A stretch of DNA of 64,000 nt, from positions 1-64,000 of the forward strand of contig NZ_CAJHOB010000007.1 of assembly GCF_905120355.1 (NCBI RefSeq), given 5' to 3'. Source of the stretch: Azonexus hydrophilus. Lineage in GTDB: Bacteria > Pseudomonadota > Gammaproteobacteria > Burkholderiales > Rhodocyclaceae. The notes beneath the pieces were generated by a model, which was not told the DNA's origin, did not search any database, and was given only the letters and a program-made list of their open reading frames with translations. A program made the translations under genes and the position numbers. Shown one piece after another: positions 52,211 through 60,991 of this stretch (its first letter is position 1; each line of letters starts with the position of its first letter).

Positions 52211-54783
52211 TATTCGCCCACCTTGAGAATGAACGGCGCGCCGTCATGGGTGCGCACCACGTCGTTGCCGGCCATGACCAGGTAAGAGCCCTGCCCGTAG
52301 GTTTGCAGACGGGCGCCGGGCAGCATCTTGCTGAAATCGGCCGCACTCACGCGGTTGCCGCCGACCAGGTATTCGCCGCCTTGCGCTGCCAGCGCGACAG
52401 AAACCCGATTGCGCAAGGCGTCGCGGAACTGGCTGTCCTGCCAGCCGTATGGCTTGGCGATCTTGCTACCGTTGTGTTCCATGATGCCGCCGGTAGCAAT
52501 GCGCACAGCCTGGGCAATATCGCCGCCACCATCGGCTTTGAACTTGGCATAGATGCCGAAGGCGGCCTCGGCGGCTGCATCGCGCCCCTGCGGGGTCTGA
52601 TACACGCCGTCAATGGCTTTGTATATCTCGGCCTTGGTGCCGATCTCGGCGGTTTCGTCGATCTTCGCGCGCTTCTGCTCGATAGCTTCCCGGCCTTGCA
52701 GGTACAGCAGTGCCGCGCTATTGCCGGCCGTCGTGTTGAAACTCGTCAGCATCCCGGCGATGGCAACACTTTGGTGTTTGTCCTTCAACTGCGTGGAAAT
52801 GGACTGAATGCCGGCGGCGCCTGTTGCGGTGAATACCTGCCCCAGCACGCGCGCCTTGTCGGGCGCTTGCAGGCTTGAAATGTATTCGGCGAAGGCGTCG
52901 GCCTCGGGCTTGGTCATGACCTGCAACGGTGTGCTGTAATCGGTCGCCATTTGGCGCGCCACCCCCGCCCGGCGGCTCAGTTCGGGAACAAAGCCTTTCG
53001 GGTCGTTGAAGCGCTCAATCGGGCGCACGCCATAACTGCCGGTCTGGATGGCATAGGCCACCGGGTCATCAGCGCGCACCTTCTGCACCTGGCCAATTGC
53101 CTCGACCAGCTTTTCGTAGTTCTGCTGGCGCACGGCGAAACCATCGCCCGGCGTGGGCTTGGCGGTTTTCACCATATCGACCAGGGCCGCCGTGGGCAGC
53201 GTCTTGACCTGTTGCAGGGTTTGGCCCAGCTTGGCGACGCCCTGGAACTCGCCGTAGCGCTTGACGCCCTCGGCCTGCCCGTAGGCCTGGATAAATTCGC
53301 CCTCGTTCGGCGCATCCGGCGCGAATCCGTTGGACAGGTAGGCCGCCGTTGCGTCCTGCACCCGGCCGCGCAGCGATTCGCGCGCCTCGCTCATCTGCTG
53401 GTGGGCTTGCGAGCGGGCAAGCTGCAACACATGCAGGCGCCAGTCGGCCGGCAGCGTATCGAGGTCGGGGTAGCCGGTCGGGGCCGTGGGGTCGCCCTGG
53501 GCACTGGCCGACGCCTTGGGCAGCGGGGAGCCCTTGGTCGCTGCGGCCAGGCCCGCGGCGATCTGCTGGTCGGAGTACGGCTGATTGCCGTTCTCGACGC
53601 GAATCATGGCGCGGGTCAGTTTGGCGAGCGTGTCGCCGTCGCGCAGGTTGAGCGCGGCGTCGGGCTTCACGCCCATTTCCTTCGCCACGGTGGCGACATA
53701 GGCCGCCGTGTTGTTCTCGGTGGCCGGCGCCCACCGGGCAATGATGGCCTCCACGCTGTTGAGGCCGTGCTTCTCCTGATAGGTCAGCAAGGTTTTGCCC
53801 ATGGCACGGATGCCGGCCTCGGGCGTGGCGAAAGTCGCATAGCGCGGGTCGTTGCCCTGCACCTCGCCCTGCCAGTTGTCGCCGCCCTTCATGATGTTAC
53901 CAGGATTATTGTTTCTTACACCACGGGGCGCCGTGGGGTCGGCAACACCTTGCGCCGAAGGCACCACGCCGGAACCACCGGCCGCGTTGTACTGCGCAGC
54001 CAGTACCGGCGCGGCGGCATGGAACAACTGACTGCCGATCTGTTCGCGCGCCAGCGGGCTGATTTGCTCGGCATTGCGGCGGAAGTGCGCGAAGGCGGCG
54101 GCCGGGTCGGTAATGCGCCAGGCTTCATATCGCATCTTGAAGCCGTGGTCCTGGTACTTGGTCGCCTGCAACTGCGCCGTCGCCTCGTCCCAGCCATTGA
54201 GGCGGGCCAGCGTGGCGGTTTCCTCGCGGGCCACGGCAACGGCCTGGGCGAAGCGGCTGTCGTCGGCGTAGTTCATCGCGGCATCTTGCAGGCTCACGGT
54301 GGCGCGCGAGTCGGCGGTCTGGATCTGATACTTCCGGCTTTCCTGCCCGGAATGCCGGGCCACGGCATCGAGGGCGTGCTGCATGCGGGTGTTGAGTACC
54401 GGCTCGACCATCTGGCGCACGGCCGGGCTTTGGATGCCGTCCAGGGCCTTGCGGCGGATGTCCTGCAAGCCCTGGACGGTCTGCTCGAAGCCCAGCACCG
54501 CGTTCTTGCCCTGCTGCACCATGTAGCCGCTTTCCGGGTTGTACAGCGCCTCGCTGTAGGACGCCGTGACCTGGGTGTCGATGTCCTTGGCGACGGTGGC
54601 GTTGGCTTCGCGCTGCATGTCGGTGGCGATGGCCGTGAGGTGCTGCCCAAGGTTGGACATACCCCGGCCCATTTGCTGCGCCTGCTGGCCTGCCACGTCG
54701 GGCATTTCCGGCATGCCGATGCGGGCCTGCGGCAAGGTGTTGGGCGTGGCCTGGAAGTTATCGTAGGTCGGTACGGTGGGCAT
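52210..54783 (-). CDS. Large virion protein with lytic-transglycosylase/muramidase motif
   Basis: 857 residues. A domain from about 287 to 410 begins with RGVRNNNPGNIMKGG and continues YATFATPEAGIRAMGKTL and WAPATENNTAAYV, the pattern of muramidase-like domains built into phage virion proteins. It could open peptidoglycan during DNA entry, as T7 gp16 does. The flanking parts are long and helical. It is the first of three coupled large proteins. Confidence 0.75.
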   Translation of the reverse strand: MPTVPTYDNFQATPNTLPQARIGMPEMPDVAGQQAQQMGRGMSNLGQHLTAIATDMQREANATVAKDIDTQVTASYSEALYNPESGYMVQQGKNAVLGFEQTVQGLQDIRRKALDGIQSPAVRQMVEPVLNTRMQHALDAVARHSGQESRKYQIQTADSRATVSLQDAAMNYADDSRFAQAVAVAREETATLARLNGWDEATAQLQATKYQDHGFKMRYEAWRITDPAAAFAHFRRNAEQISPLAREQIGSQLFHAAAPVLAAQYNAAGGSGVVPSAQGVADPTAPRGVRNNNPGNIMKGGDNWQGEVQGNDPRYATFATPEAGIRAMGKTLLTYQEKHGLNSVEAIIARWAPATENNTAAYVATVAKEMGVKPDAALNLRDGDTLAKLTRAMIRVENGNQPYSDQQIAAGLAAATKGSPLPKASASAQGDPTAPTGYPDLDTLPADWRLHVLQLARSQAHQQMSEARESLRGRVQDATAAYLSNGFAPDAPNEGEFIQAYGQAEGVKRYGEFQGVAKLGQTLQQVKTLPTAALVDMVKTAKPTPGDGFAVRQQNYEKLVEAIGQVQKVRADDPVAYAIQTGSYGVRPIERFNDPKGFVPELSRRAGVARQMATDYSTPLQVMTKPEADAFAEYISSLQAPDKARVLGQVFTATGAAGIQSISTQLKDKHQSVAIAGMLTSFNTTAGNSAALLYLQGREAIEQKRAKIDETAEIGTKAEIYKAIDGVYQTPQGRDAAAEAAFGIYAKFKADGGGDIAQAVRIATGGIMEHNGSKIAKPYGWQDSQFRDALRNRVSVALAAQGGEYLVGGNRVSAADFSKMLPGARLQTYGQGSYLVMAGNDVVRTHDGAPFILKVGE

Positions 54784-54787
54784 TTGT

Positions 54788-55021
54788 TTATTCCTCTATC
54801 GTTTTCCAGTTGGTCGGGCGTTGCGCGCGGCGCTCATATCGGCAAATCCGTCCAATGCACCACTTCGACACCTCGAACTTTTCGGCCAGTGCTTTGTAGG
54901 TCATGCCGTCAAACTCGTGCAGGTCGCGGATGCGTTCGACCTCGGCATCGGTCAGCTTGGCGTTCGGATGCTCTTCTCCGATGCGAAGGCCGGCGTCATT
55001 GATGGCTACAGTTCGCTGCAC
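54788..55021 (-). CDS. Small HTH protein, homing-type
   Basis: 77 residues from GTG 55021. GEEHPNAKLTDAEVERIRDL followed by GMTYKALAEKFEVSKWCIGR is the HTH pattern often found in HNH-type homing proteins or their remnants. It overlaps the upstream gene by 26 bases. It interrupts the run of structural genes. Function unknown. Confidence 0.55.
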   Translation of the reverse strand: MQRTVAINDAGLRIGEEHPNAKLTDAEVERIRDLHEFDGMTYKALAEKFEVSKWCIGRICRYERRAQRPTNWKTIEE

Positions 55022-55514
55022 GGTGCTTCCTCGCCCACTCTCGCCCCCTGGCCCGCATGCACTCCTTGCACGCCTGGGTGCCGTTCTTTCTCACCATCAG
55101 GTTGGCGCCGTCGAGCGCGTGGCCTCGCTTGCAATGCGTGCGCTTCTCCTTGCGCCGGTTGCCGTCCCAGGCAATCCCGGCCTTCTGCATAGCGCTATAG
55201 GCCGACCCGATGGTGGCGCAGGCCTTCTTGGCGAGTAGTGTTTTCCCTTCGCCAGCAGATAGCTGGGCCACGTCCTCGGCGTCCAGTTGCTGCATCATCC
55301 GGGCGATGGGCACCGCCCAGGTTTGCCCCCTGATGGCGCTCGATGCTGTCTTTCTATGCACGCCGAAGCGCTTGCCGATTTCGGTATAGGTGAGGCCGCC
55401 CTCGATGTGCAGGCGGCGCATTTCCTCCACCTTCGCAAACGTCAGCTTCGCAGCCGGCACGAACTCGCCGACAGGACGCCCAGCAGCCGAAACGCCGATA
55501 GTTCGCACGGTCAT
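54996..55514 (-). CDS. HTH plus HNH-like zinc protein, probable homing nuclease relative
   Basis: 172 residues from ATG 55514. The N-terminal HTH (EGGLTYTEIGKRFGVHRKTAS) is followed by a zinc pattern HCKRGHALDGANL then CKECMRARGREW, as seen in phage HNH proteins. The catalytic His-Asn-His set is not fully clear. It sits between two structural genes, a common place for mobile nucleases. Confidence 0.6.
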   Translation of the reverse strand: MTVRTIGVSAAGRPVGEFVPAAKLTFAKVEEMRRLHIEGGLTYTEIGKRFGVHRKTASSAIRGQTWAVPIARMMQQLDAEDVAQLSAGEGKTLLAKKACATIGSAYSAMQKAGIAWDGNRRKEKRTHCKRGHALDGANLMVRKNGTQACKECMRARGREWARKHRAANCSHQ

Positions 55515-56026
55515 TTCTCCTTGCTGTACTGGTACCAGGAACTCGCCACGCTGCCCGCGCTGCCCAGCAGCGAGGAAAACGCCGACATGCCGGGGCTGAT
55601 TGCGCCGGCCGTGGCGCGTGCAGCCAGGGCTTCGTTCTGGTAGTTGGTGGCCTGGGTGCGCATCCCCCATGCAGTGCGCACGGCGTTGGCTTCCAGGGTG
55701 TTGGCGTCAATCGTTTTCATGATGTCGGTCGACGCCTGAATCTCGGCAGCACTGCCGACGCCCAAATCCACCCCATTCGCCGCAAGCGCGGCCCGCTGCC
55801 GGCTCTTCAAGCGTCCGGCGTTGAGCGTGAGGGCGCCGACCTGCTGCTGGCCCTGCAATAGGGCCGACTGCGCGCCGAGTTCGGCAATCTTCGCGTTGAT
55901 GTCGGCGAGGTTGGCCTGGGTTTTCAGGTTGATTTTTTGCGTGGCCGCGCTGTAGTAGCTGCCAATCGCCGAAGATGCCGCCCCGCCGATTTGCAGGAAC
56001 AGGCCGCCAAGTCCTAGTCCACTCAT
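55511..56026 (-). CDS. Small internal core protein, T7 gp14-like
   Basis: 171 residues. The opening LGGLFLQIGGAASSAIGSYYSA, a helical middle (LADINAKIAELGAQSALLQG) and SRQRAALAANGVDLG resemble podoviral internal core proteins similar in size and layout to T7 gp14. These pass into the outer membrane or periplasm during ejection. It precedes the larger ejection proteins, as in T7-like phages. Confidence 0.65.
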   Translation of the reverse strand: MSGLGLGGLFLQIGGAASSAIGSYYSAATQKINLKTQANLADINAKIAELGAQSALLQGQQQVGALTLNAGRLKSRQRAALAANGVDLGVGSAAEIQASTDIMKTIDANTLEANAVRTAWGMRTQATNYQNEALAARATAGAISPGMSAFSSLLGSAGSVASSWYQYSKEK

Positions 56027-56036
56027 AGTCTCCCCC

Positions 56037-56243
56037 TCAAACTGCCCGCAACGGCGGGCGGTGGAAGATGCCGGCGTTGACCTCGGCCTGGCGCAGCAAG
56101 CCCCACCACGCCAGCGGGAGCGGCGGGGCGTTCTTCATCGCCTGCCGAAGGCCCGGCCGCCGGGCAAGGTAGCGCGCCACCAGTCGCTTCTCGGCGGTGC
56201 TGGCGTGCCGCGGTGCCGGGGCGTTCATGAGGTTGTGCCGCAT
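56037..56243 (-). CDS. Small hypothetical protein upstream of core protein
   Basis: 68 residues from ATG 56243, Arg/Ala/Pro-rich, ending ten bases before the core-protein gene. No motif apart from a basic central segment (EKRLVARYLARRPGLRQA). It overlaps nothing and is two bases from the upstream HTH gene, so it probably belongs to the same transcript. Confidence 0.45.
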   Translation of the reverse strand: MRHNLMNAPAPRHASTAEKRLVARYLARRPGLRQAMKNAPPLPLAWWGLLRQAEVNAGIFHRPPLRAV

Positions 56244-56245
56244 GG

Positions 56246-56515
56246 CTATTGCTCCTGTTGTCCTTGAGCGGTTTGTGGTGCTTCCTTCTGTTGGCTGTCA
56301 GTACGACGTGCCCCCAGCCACTCGTTGAGGTCGCACTCATCACAGCGCAAGTGGCCGCCGGGCAACTCGTAGAGGGCGACAAACTGCCCCTGCTCGATGT
56401 AGCGCCCCACCGTCCGGCGCGAAACGCCTATCCGGTCGGCGGCTTCCTCAAGGGTTATCAGCTTGGGCATGTCGTGATTTGTCCAGGGTTGTCGTGGGGT
56501 GACTGTGTTTGTCAT
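56246..56515 (-). CDS. Excisionase/MerR-like DNA-binding protein
   Basis: 89 residues from ATG 56515; ATG 56470 (MPKLITLEEA) is an alternative and neither has a good ribosome-binding site. ITLEEAADRIGVSRRTVGRYIEQGQFVALY is an HTH_17/excisionase pattern, with CDECDL near the middle. It is the first gene of the leftward late-type transcript after the 479-base gap. A regulator of that transcript is likely. Confidence 0.6.
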   Translation of the reverse strand: MTNTVTPRQPWTNHDMPKLITLEEAADRIGVSRRTVGRYIEQGQFVALYELPGGHLRCDECDLNEWLGARRTDSQQKEAPQTAQGQQEQ

Positions 56516-56829
56516 GTCGCACGGTACGCGCACCCCAAATCGGTACGTGCACCATGCTCTTCGTGGCTCGAAGTACGGGCACCGGGCAGGTGATGGCGGT
56601 AAATGCGGCGGTATCGCGTCACGAGCAAAGCCCGAAAAGCCCATACGTCAGGGCTTGCGGATTGCCGTTGATGATTCGCTATGGAATGAATCGGGGAAAT
56701 TCGACGGATTCGGCGGCTGGGCTATCTGCAATTTATTGCGGATATGCGCTCACGCGCACCACCGCATTTCCACCCTTCTGCCCCATTCGTGCAGTTTGTT
56801 ACCTGTTCGCCGCCTCCACATAGCCTTGC

Positions 56830-56958
56830 GTGGTGGGTTTGGTGGATTATTCGGGACAATTTCCCTACGATGACGGGCCAAGGTCTTGAATTTCTATTTC
56901 ATGGTTTCTACCAAGTAGCGAGTAGAAAAGAGCCTTGGAAATCCACCAAACCCACCAC
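56830..56958. repeat. 19-bp perfect inverted repeat downstream of the primase-helicase gene
   Basis: 56830-56848 (GTGGTGGGTTTGGTGGATT) is the exact inverse of 56940-56958, with 91 bases between. A smaller stem TTTCTAC/GTAGAAA lies inside near 56904-56928, and AGCCTTG is repeated directly next to both arms. The 479-base stretch 56516-56994 has no supportable gene; it probably holds the control region of the leftward structural operon and may hold an origin, because it lies next to the replication gene. Confidence 0.55.
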
Positions 56959-56994
56959 AGCCCGCTCAACGCATCGAGCGAACGGCGGCGGGCT

Positions 56995-59865
56995 TTAAGC
57001 CTCGGCGTCCTCCACCGAGTAGAAAGATTCGCCGCGTGAAGTGCTCTTGTGCAGCCGCACCGCGCGCCGCGCATCGTCCGGGCCGATGAATCCGACACGC
57101 CCTTCAAGCCCGGCCAGCGCCCTGCCCACCGACCGGGTGCTGCGCACGTCCCTGACGCGCAGGTTCTCAAGGGCTGCCGCCAACCTGGCGACGACGGCTA
57201 CCGCCTCGCCCACCGCGAACTCGTAGTCGCTGCGAATCACGGCAACGACATCGGCGGCGAGGAACTTCTTGCCACCGAAGGCCATGTCCAGGCCGGTAAG
57301 CAGACTTTCGAGCGCGAGCACGTGCTCGGCGGATTCGGTATTTCGGCTGAACACGTCGGCCACGTCCGAAGCCCCGGCCCAAAGCATCGGCTGCCGCACC
57401 ATGCGATCCCACCGCGCGAACCGGCTGCGGGTAGCCAGGGCCGCGCCGCTGGTCAGGTAGCCGGCGACGATTCCCACCACGTCGCGCAGGACAGCCGCGC
57501 GCATGCGCATGGCGTGGCTGACGACATCCGGGTGCTTGAATGTCCGCTCTTCCGGGCGGGCCGTGCCCGGCGCGAGGCGCGCCACCATCCAGCGCGTCAC
57601 CTCGTCAGGCCCAAGCCCCAGGTTGTTACCGGTAATGACGAACAGCACATTGGTGAGGCAGTTTGCATCCCGCGACAGCCCCAGCACGCGCTGCTCGATG
57701 GACGGCCCGGTCATCGCAGCCGCAATCGAGCCCGACCGGAACGTCGTGCCGTCCGTGATGTTGTCGAAGCACACCATGGCAGGCGAGCGCAGCAGCAGGG
57801 ACAGCAGGCGTTTTTGCACCTCGGCTTCGTCGCCTTGGGGGAATGTGCTAACCGGCATGTCGCGGCCGGTCAGCAGCACGTGAATGCGCCGGGCAAGTGT
57901 CGTTTTGCCGCTGGCCTGAGTGCTCGCCAGAATGCCAAGGCCGGGCGCCATGTCCAGCACGCGGCGCTGCACGCCGGTAAAGAGGCCGGCGACGGCCACG
58001 TCGGTATCCAGGTCGGTGTAGAACTCAAAGCCTTCCAGGAAGTCAGCGCGCAGCCGCAACAGTGCGGCCCGTGCCTCGTCCTGGCTGTACGGCTTCACGT
58101 CCGCCACGGCAGCACCGGACAGGAACAGCCCGGTGCCGGCGTGCAGGCCATCATCGGCCAGAATCTCGCCCGTGCGCAAGACAATGGGGTGCGTCACCAG
58201 GCCGCTCACCTGGGGCGCCCGGTGTTCTGCCTTGTCGATGAGAATGTCGACGATCTTGTCCGGCACGGCAATGATGGCTGGCACGCCGTCGCGCACCTCG
58301 CAAAAGGCCGCAACCTTTTCGACCATGCCCAGCACTGCCACCTTGCCCAGCGGCTCGATCTGAGGCACTGGCGGCGCCACACCTTCCGCGTCGTCAATCA
58401 GGTGCGTGTAGGGCAGCGGCTTGAGGGCGACGTGTGACAGCAGGCCGCCGAAGGCGATGTACTCGCCGGGCCTCGCCACCTTGATAATAGCCGCCTCAAC
58501 CTCCTGGGCCTGCTTCGTGCGGTCTTCCGGCCTGTAATAGAGGATCTGGCGCTTCCCTGCCCGCTCGCGCATTTGCTCGCGCTTGCGCTCCTGGGCAGCT
58601 TCGGCCCTGGCCTCGGCCAGTTCGGCGCCGAGGATGCGTTTGCCCTTGCCGGTCAGCCGGGCGACTTCCTCGACGACCTCATGCGCAGCACCCTTTCCAA
58701 GTTGCACAGCATTCGCCAGCCAGGTGGCGAGCACGTCGTCGGCATCCAGCTTGCGCAGTTTCTCGATGATCTCGGCAGCGGTCGGCGCCTTCGGTTTCTT
58801 CCACGGATTTGACCAGCCACCGCGCTCGGCCTTGGCGAACACGGCACGGTAGTCGGTGCGGCTCGGGTTGAACCCCGGCCACTTCGCTTCCATGTCCTGA
58901 TCGCCATTGAAGAAGCTGGCGTCGAAGGCCAGCCAGTTGAGCCACAGGGATTGGGCTTCATCCTCGCGGCCGACTTCGGCCAGGCTCTTGAGCGCTTCGC
59001 CCACGGCGACGCAAACGACGTAATCGCTTGCGTCAATCCAGGGCGCGTCGGTTGCCGGGTTGATCCCCAGGGCTGAGCGCAGGTGCTCGATGGTTTCGTC
59101 GGTAACAGCCTGCAGCGCTGCCTCGCGGTCAAGGTCGATGTCTTCCGCATCTACGGTAGGCTTTGCGGCCGGCCGTTTTTCCTCGGCAGGGTATGTTTCT
59201 CGCAGTACCAGGCTGAGGTCGACGGGCTCGCCCTGAACGTGCCGGACGCGGTACGGTACTCCCTGCACCCGGCCGTAGTAGTACGTTTGGCTCGCGGTGA
59301 AACTCTCGCGCGACAGGATGCCGCCCACGGCATCATTCAGCATCGCTACCATCCTGCGCCGGTCGGCCGCCGTATGGGCTTGTGAAAGCGGCGCCAGGAC
59401 GCGCCAGCGCGGGCGCTCGTCGGTATGTCTCGGGCTGGTGTAAATCAGTGCCTCGACCCCATGAATGGCCAACATATCACCGGCACGTTCGACGCTGACC
59501 TCTTCGCCGTCGTAGTCGCCCTCTACCCCATAGATGGACAACAAGTTGTCGTCGTGGCGTAGTGCTCCCTTGTCTGTTCGCTTATCGCCGAAGGTCGCTA
59601 ACTTGATAAGCGGGCATTGGTGCTTGCTCGGGTGCGCGTTTGGTGATTGCAGAACCTTTACAATCTCGCCCCAGGTTGCGCGGTGCTGCTTTACCTGAGT
59701 GGCGCTGGTGTCCGGGAAGATGCTGAATTCGATGGGCAGCGATGCACATCCCGCGCCTTCGGTCTTGGTAGTCTCGCAGTTCGTCATATGGTTTTCTTCG
59801 TGCGCCTCGCTCGCAGTTGCGGCCGGGGCGTTTTCTTTTTCGGCGTTCGACAAAGGGCGGTTCAT
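56995..59865 (-). CDS. Primase-helicase: archaeo-eukaryotic-type primase plus AAA/SF3-like ATPase
   Basis: 956 residues. Residues about 113-160 contain DYD (117-119), a TSPRHT block and RPRWRV, which fit the DxD-sxH pattern of AEP/PrimPol primases. Near residue 650 STQASGKTT is a Walker A-like motif, near 697 CFDNITDG a Walker B, and VLFVITGNN a sensor-like block. It should unwind and prime island DNA, as P4 alpha does. It overlaps the AlpA-like gene by four bases. An alternative start at MTNCETT is possible. Confidence 0.8.
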   Translation of the reverse strand: MNRPLSNAEKENAPAATASEAHEENHMTNCETTKTEGAGCASLPIEFSIFPDTSATQVKQHRATWGEIVKVLQSPNAHPSKHQCPLIKLATFGDKRTDKGALRHDDNLLSIYGVEGDYDGEEVSVERAGDMLAIHGVEALIYTSPRHTDERPRWRVLAPLSQAHTAADRRRMVAMLNDAVGGILSRESFTASQTYYYGRVQGVPYRVRHVQGEPVDLSLVLRETYPAEEKRPAAKPTVDAEDIDLDREAALQAVTDETIEHLRSALGINPATDAPWIDASDYVVCVAVGEALKSLAEVGREDEAQSLWLNWLAFDASFFNGDQDMEAKWPGFNPSRTDYRAVFAKAERGGWSNPWKKPKAPTAAEIIEKLRKLDADDVLATWLANAVQLGKGAAHEVVEEVARLTGKGKRILGAELAEARAEAAQERKREQMRERAGKRQILYYRPEDRTKQAQEVEAAIIKVARPGEYIAFGGLLSHVALKPLPYTHLIDDAEGVAPPVPQIEPLGKVAVLGMVEKVAAFCEVRDGVPAIIAVPDKIVDILIDKAEHRAPQVSGLVTHPIVLRTGEILADDGLHAGTGLFLSGAAVADVKPYSQDEARAALLRLRADFLEGFEFYTDLDTDVAVAGLFTGVQRRVLDMAPGLGILASTQASGKTTLARRIHVLLTGRDMPVSTFPQGDEAEVQKRLLSLLLRSPAMVCFDNITDGTTFRSGSIAAAMTGPSIEQRVLGLSRDANCLTNVLFVITGNNLGLGPDEVTRWMVARLAPGTARPEERTFKHPDVVSHAMRMRAAVLRDVVGIVAGYLTSGAALATRSRFARWDRMVRQPMLWAGASDVADVFSRNTESAEHVLALESLLTGLDMAFGGKKFLAADVVAVIRSDYEFAVGEAVAVVARLAAALENLRVRDVRSTRSVGRALAGLEGRVGFIGPDDARRAVRLHKSTSRGESFYSVEDAEA

Positions 59866-60053
59866 TGCTTGCCCCCTTTGCGTTTCTCGATCCAGGCGTC
59901 GACCTCAGATTCAATGAACATCACACGCCGTGGCGTGATCCGCACCGGTTGAACGAACTCGCCACGCTTCACCATCCGCTCGACGGTTCTGCGGCATGGT
60001 GGCTTGTTGGCATCCAGCTTGTGCCGGGTCGCCTCATAGTTGATTAGTTTCAC
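59862..60053 (-). CDS. AlpA-like DNA-binding protein
   Basis: 63 residues from GTG 60053, chosen because AAGGAG lies six bases upstream; the longer ATG reading at 60071 would overlap that signal. CRRTVERMVKRGEFVQPVRI followed by FIESEVDAWIEKR is the AlpA/excisionase fold. It is coupled to the primase-helicase. Direct TGTCGC repeats lie 28 bases upstream and may be its sites. Confidence 0.65.
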   Translation of the reverse strand: MKLINYEATRHKLDANKPPCRRTVERMVKRGEFVQPVRITPRRVMFIESEVDAWIEKRKGGKQ

Positions 60054-60080
60054 TGCACACTCCTTGGGCATGGCGCGCGG

Positions 60081-60116
60081 TGTCGCGCTCTGTCGCACAG
60101 TGTCGCGTCGTGTCGC
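60081..60116. repeat. Four TGTCGC repeats with exact 10-bp period
   Basis: TGTCGC begins at 60081, 60091, 60101 and 60111, each followed by four variable bases. The 10-bp spacing puts all copies on one face of the helix, as in iterons or cooperative operator arrays. The array lies just upstream of the AlpA-like/primase-helicase genes in the 205-base gap 60054-60258, in which I see no gene. Confidence 0.65.
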
Positions 60117-60258
60117 TTGAGTACGTGCACCACAGTTCGCCGACCGCCCAATGCCTCAAAGTCAGTGCAGGTTCAGCGATGGCGGGGTTTGCTCTTGATC
60201 GCCATCGCTGGCAAACAGAAGCGCGGCCGACACATTCAGATTCATTTGTTCGCGGGAA

Positions 60259-60474
60259 TCAACCATGGCCGGCTCCGTCATCGGCAAGCTCCACCCCATT
60301 GAACTGGTGGGGATATTTGAGCCTACACAGGACACGTCGACCATCGCTAAAATTCCACCACGTTCCGCCACTATCGCCGGGGGCGCACCGCACCCACACG
60401 CGCCCGTGGTTGTCCTCGAAACCTCGGCGCAAATCACGCTCAACGCCCAAACTGCTTACCTTCCCGGCATTCAT
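60259..60474 (-). CDS. Small hypothetical protein
   Basis: 71 residues from ATG 60474, overlapping the upstream stop by four bases (ATGA), which decides frame and start over the longer antisense-like readings. WWNFSDGRRVLCRLKYPHQF is a compact beta-rich segment. No family recognised. Last gene of a short AlpA-led operon. Confidence 0.5.
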   Translation of the reverse strand: MNAGKVSSLGVERDLRRGFEDNHGRVWVRCAPGDSGGTWWNFSDGRRVLCRLKYPHQFNGVELADDGAGHG

Positions 60475-60728
60475 CGCCCGTTCCCTCCCGGTCCTGTGCT
60501 CGAATACCCCCACGCTTGGCGAATGGCATCAATCTGCGCCTGTTTCAAGGCGCTAGCGGTGCTCCGATTCCAGTACGGTTCCCCGAAGGCTTCACCGTCA
60601 GGCGCGGGGATTAGATGATCGCGTCGCGCGGCCTCGAAAGCTTCTAGGTTCGGATATTGAAGAAGCGCAGCGAGTTGCACCGGATTGAAGCGCAGCAACT
60701 CAACACTGCTTGGTGTCCATGGGCTCAT
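60471..60728 (-). CDS. Small hypothetical protein
   Basis: 85 residues from ATG 60728, overlapping the AlpA-like gene upstream and 60259-60474 downstream by four bases. NPVQLAALLQYPNLEAFEAA could be a short HTH. No family recognised. Coupling on both sides supports expression. Confidence 0.55.
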   Translation of the reverse strand: MSPWTPSSVELLRFNPVQLAALLQYPNLEAFEAARRDHLIPAPDGEAFGEPYWNRSTASALKQAQIDAIRQAWGYSSTGPGGNGR

Positions 60729-60982
60729 GCTGCCACCTGGCGCACGGGATTCCACTTGCGCAGCAGGATGTCCGGCCCCGAGGCGGCGGCGATAGCCTTG
60801 GCTCGGCGATCTTCCAACCATGCGTCGATTTCATCCTCGAACCAGACGGCGCAACGCGGTGTCAGCAGGAAGTGGCGGGGAAAGTCGCCGGCCCTTTCCA
60901 AGCGGAAAATTGACGCCTGAGAAAGGCCGGTTTTGTGAATCACCTGGGCGCGGCGCAGGGTGCGGCGGTTCTTGTGTTCCAT
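60725..60982 (-). CDS. AlpA-family regulator
   Basis: 85 residues. LRRAQVIHKTGLSQASIFRL followed by FPRHFLLTPRCAVWFEDEIDAWLEDR is the AlpA pattern almost complete. AlpA proteins switch islands from integrated to excised state by activating int or binding near att. The tandem TGAATAGTTA repeats start ten bases upstream of its ATG and may be its operator. Confidence 0.85.
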   Translation of the reverse strand: MEHKNRRTLRRAQVIHKTGLSQASIFRLERAGDFPRHFLLTPRCAVWFEDEIDAWLEDRRAKAIAAASGPDILLRKWNPVRQVAA

Positions 60983-60991
60983 GTCGTTTCC

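Noticed and set aside
52951..55002. Plus-strand open frame of 683 residues
   Set aside because: It lies antisense to the muramidase-containing virion gene. The His/Arg/Gly-rich translation has no domain, and such long frames are common opposite GC-rich genes with strong third-position bias.
57049..58437. Plus-strand open frame of 462 residues
   Set aside because: Antisense to the primase-helicase and free of motifs.
60081..60116. CRISPR-like repeat array
   Set aside because: Repeats are six bases with four-base gaps; there are no spacers of usual length and no cas genes.
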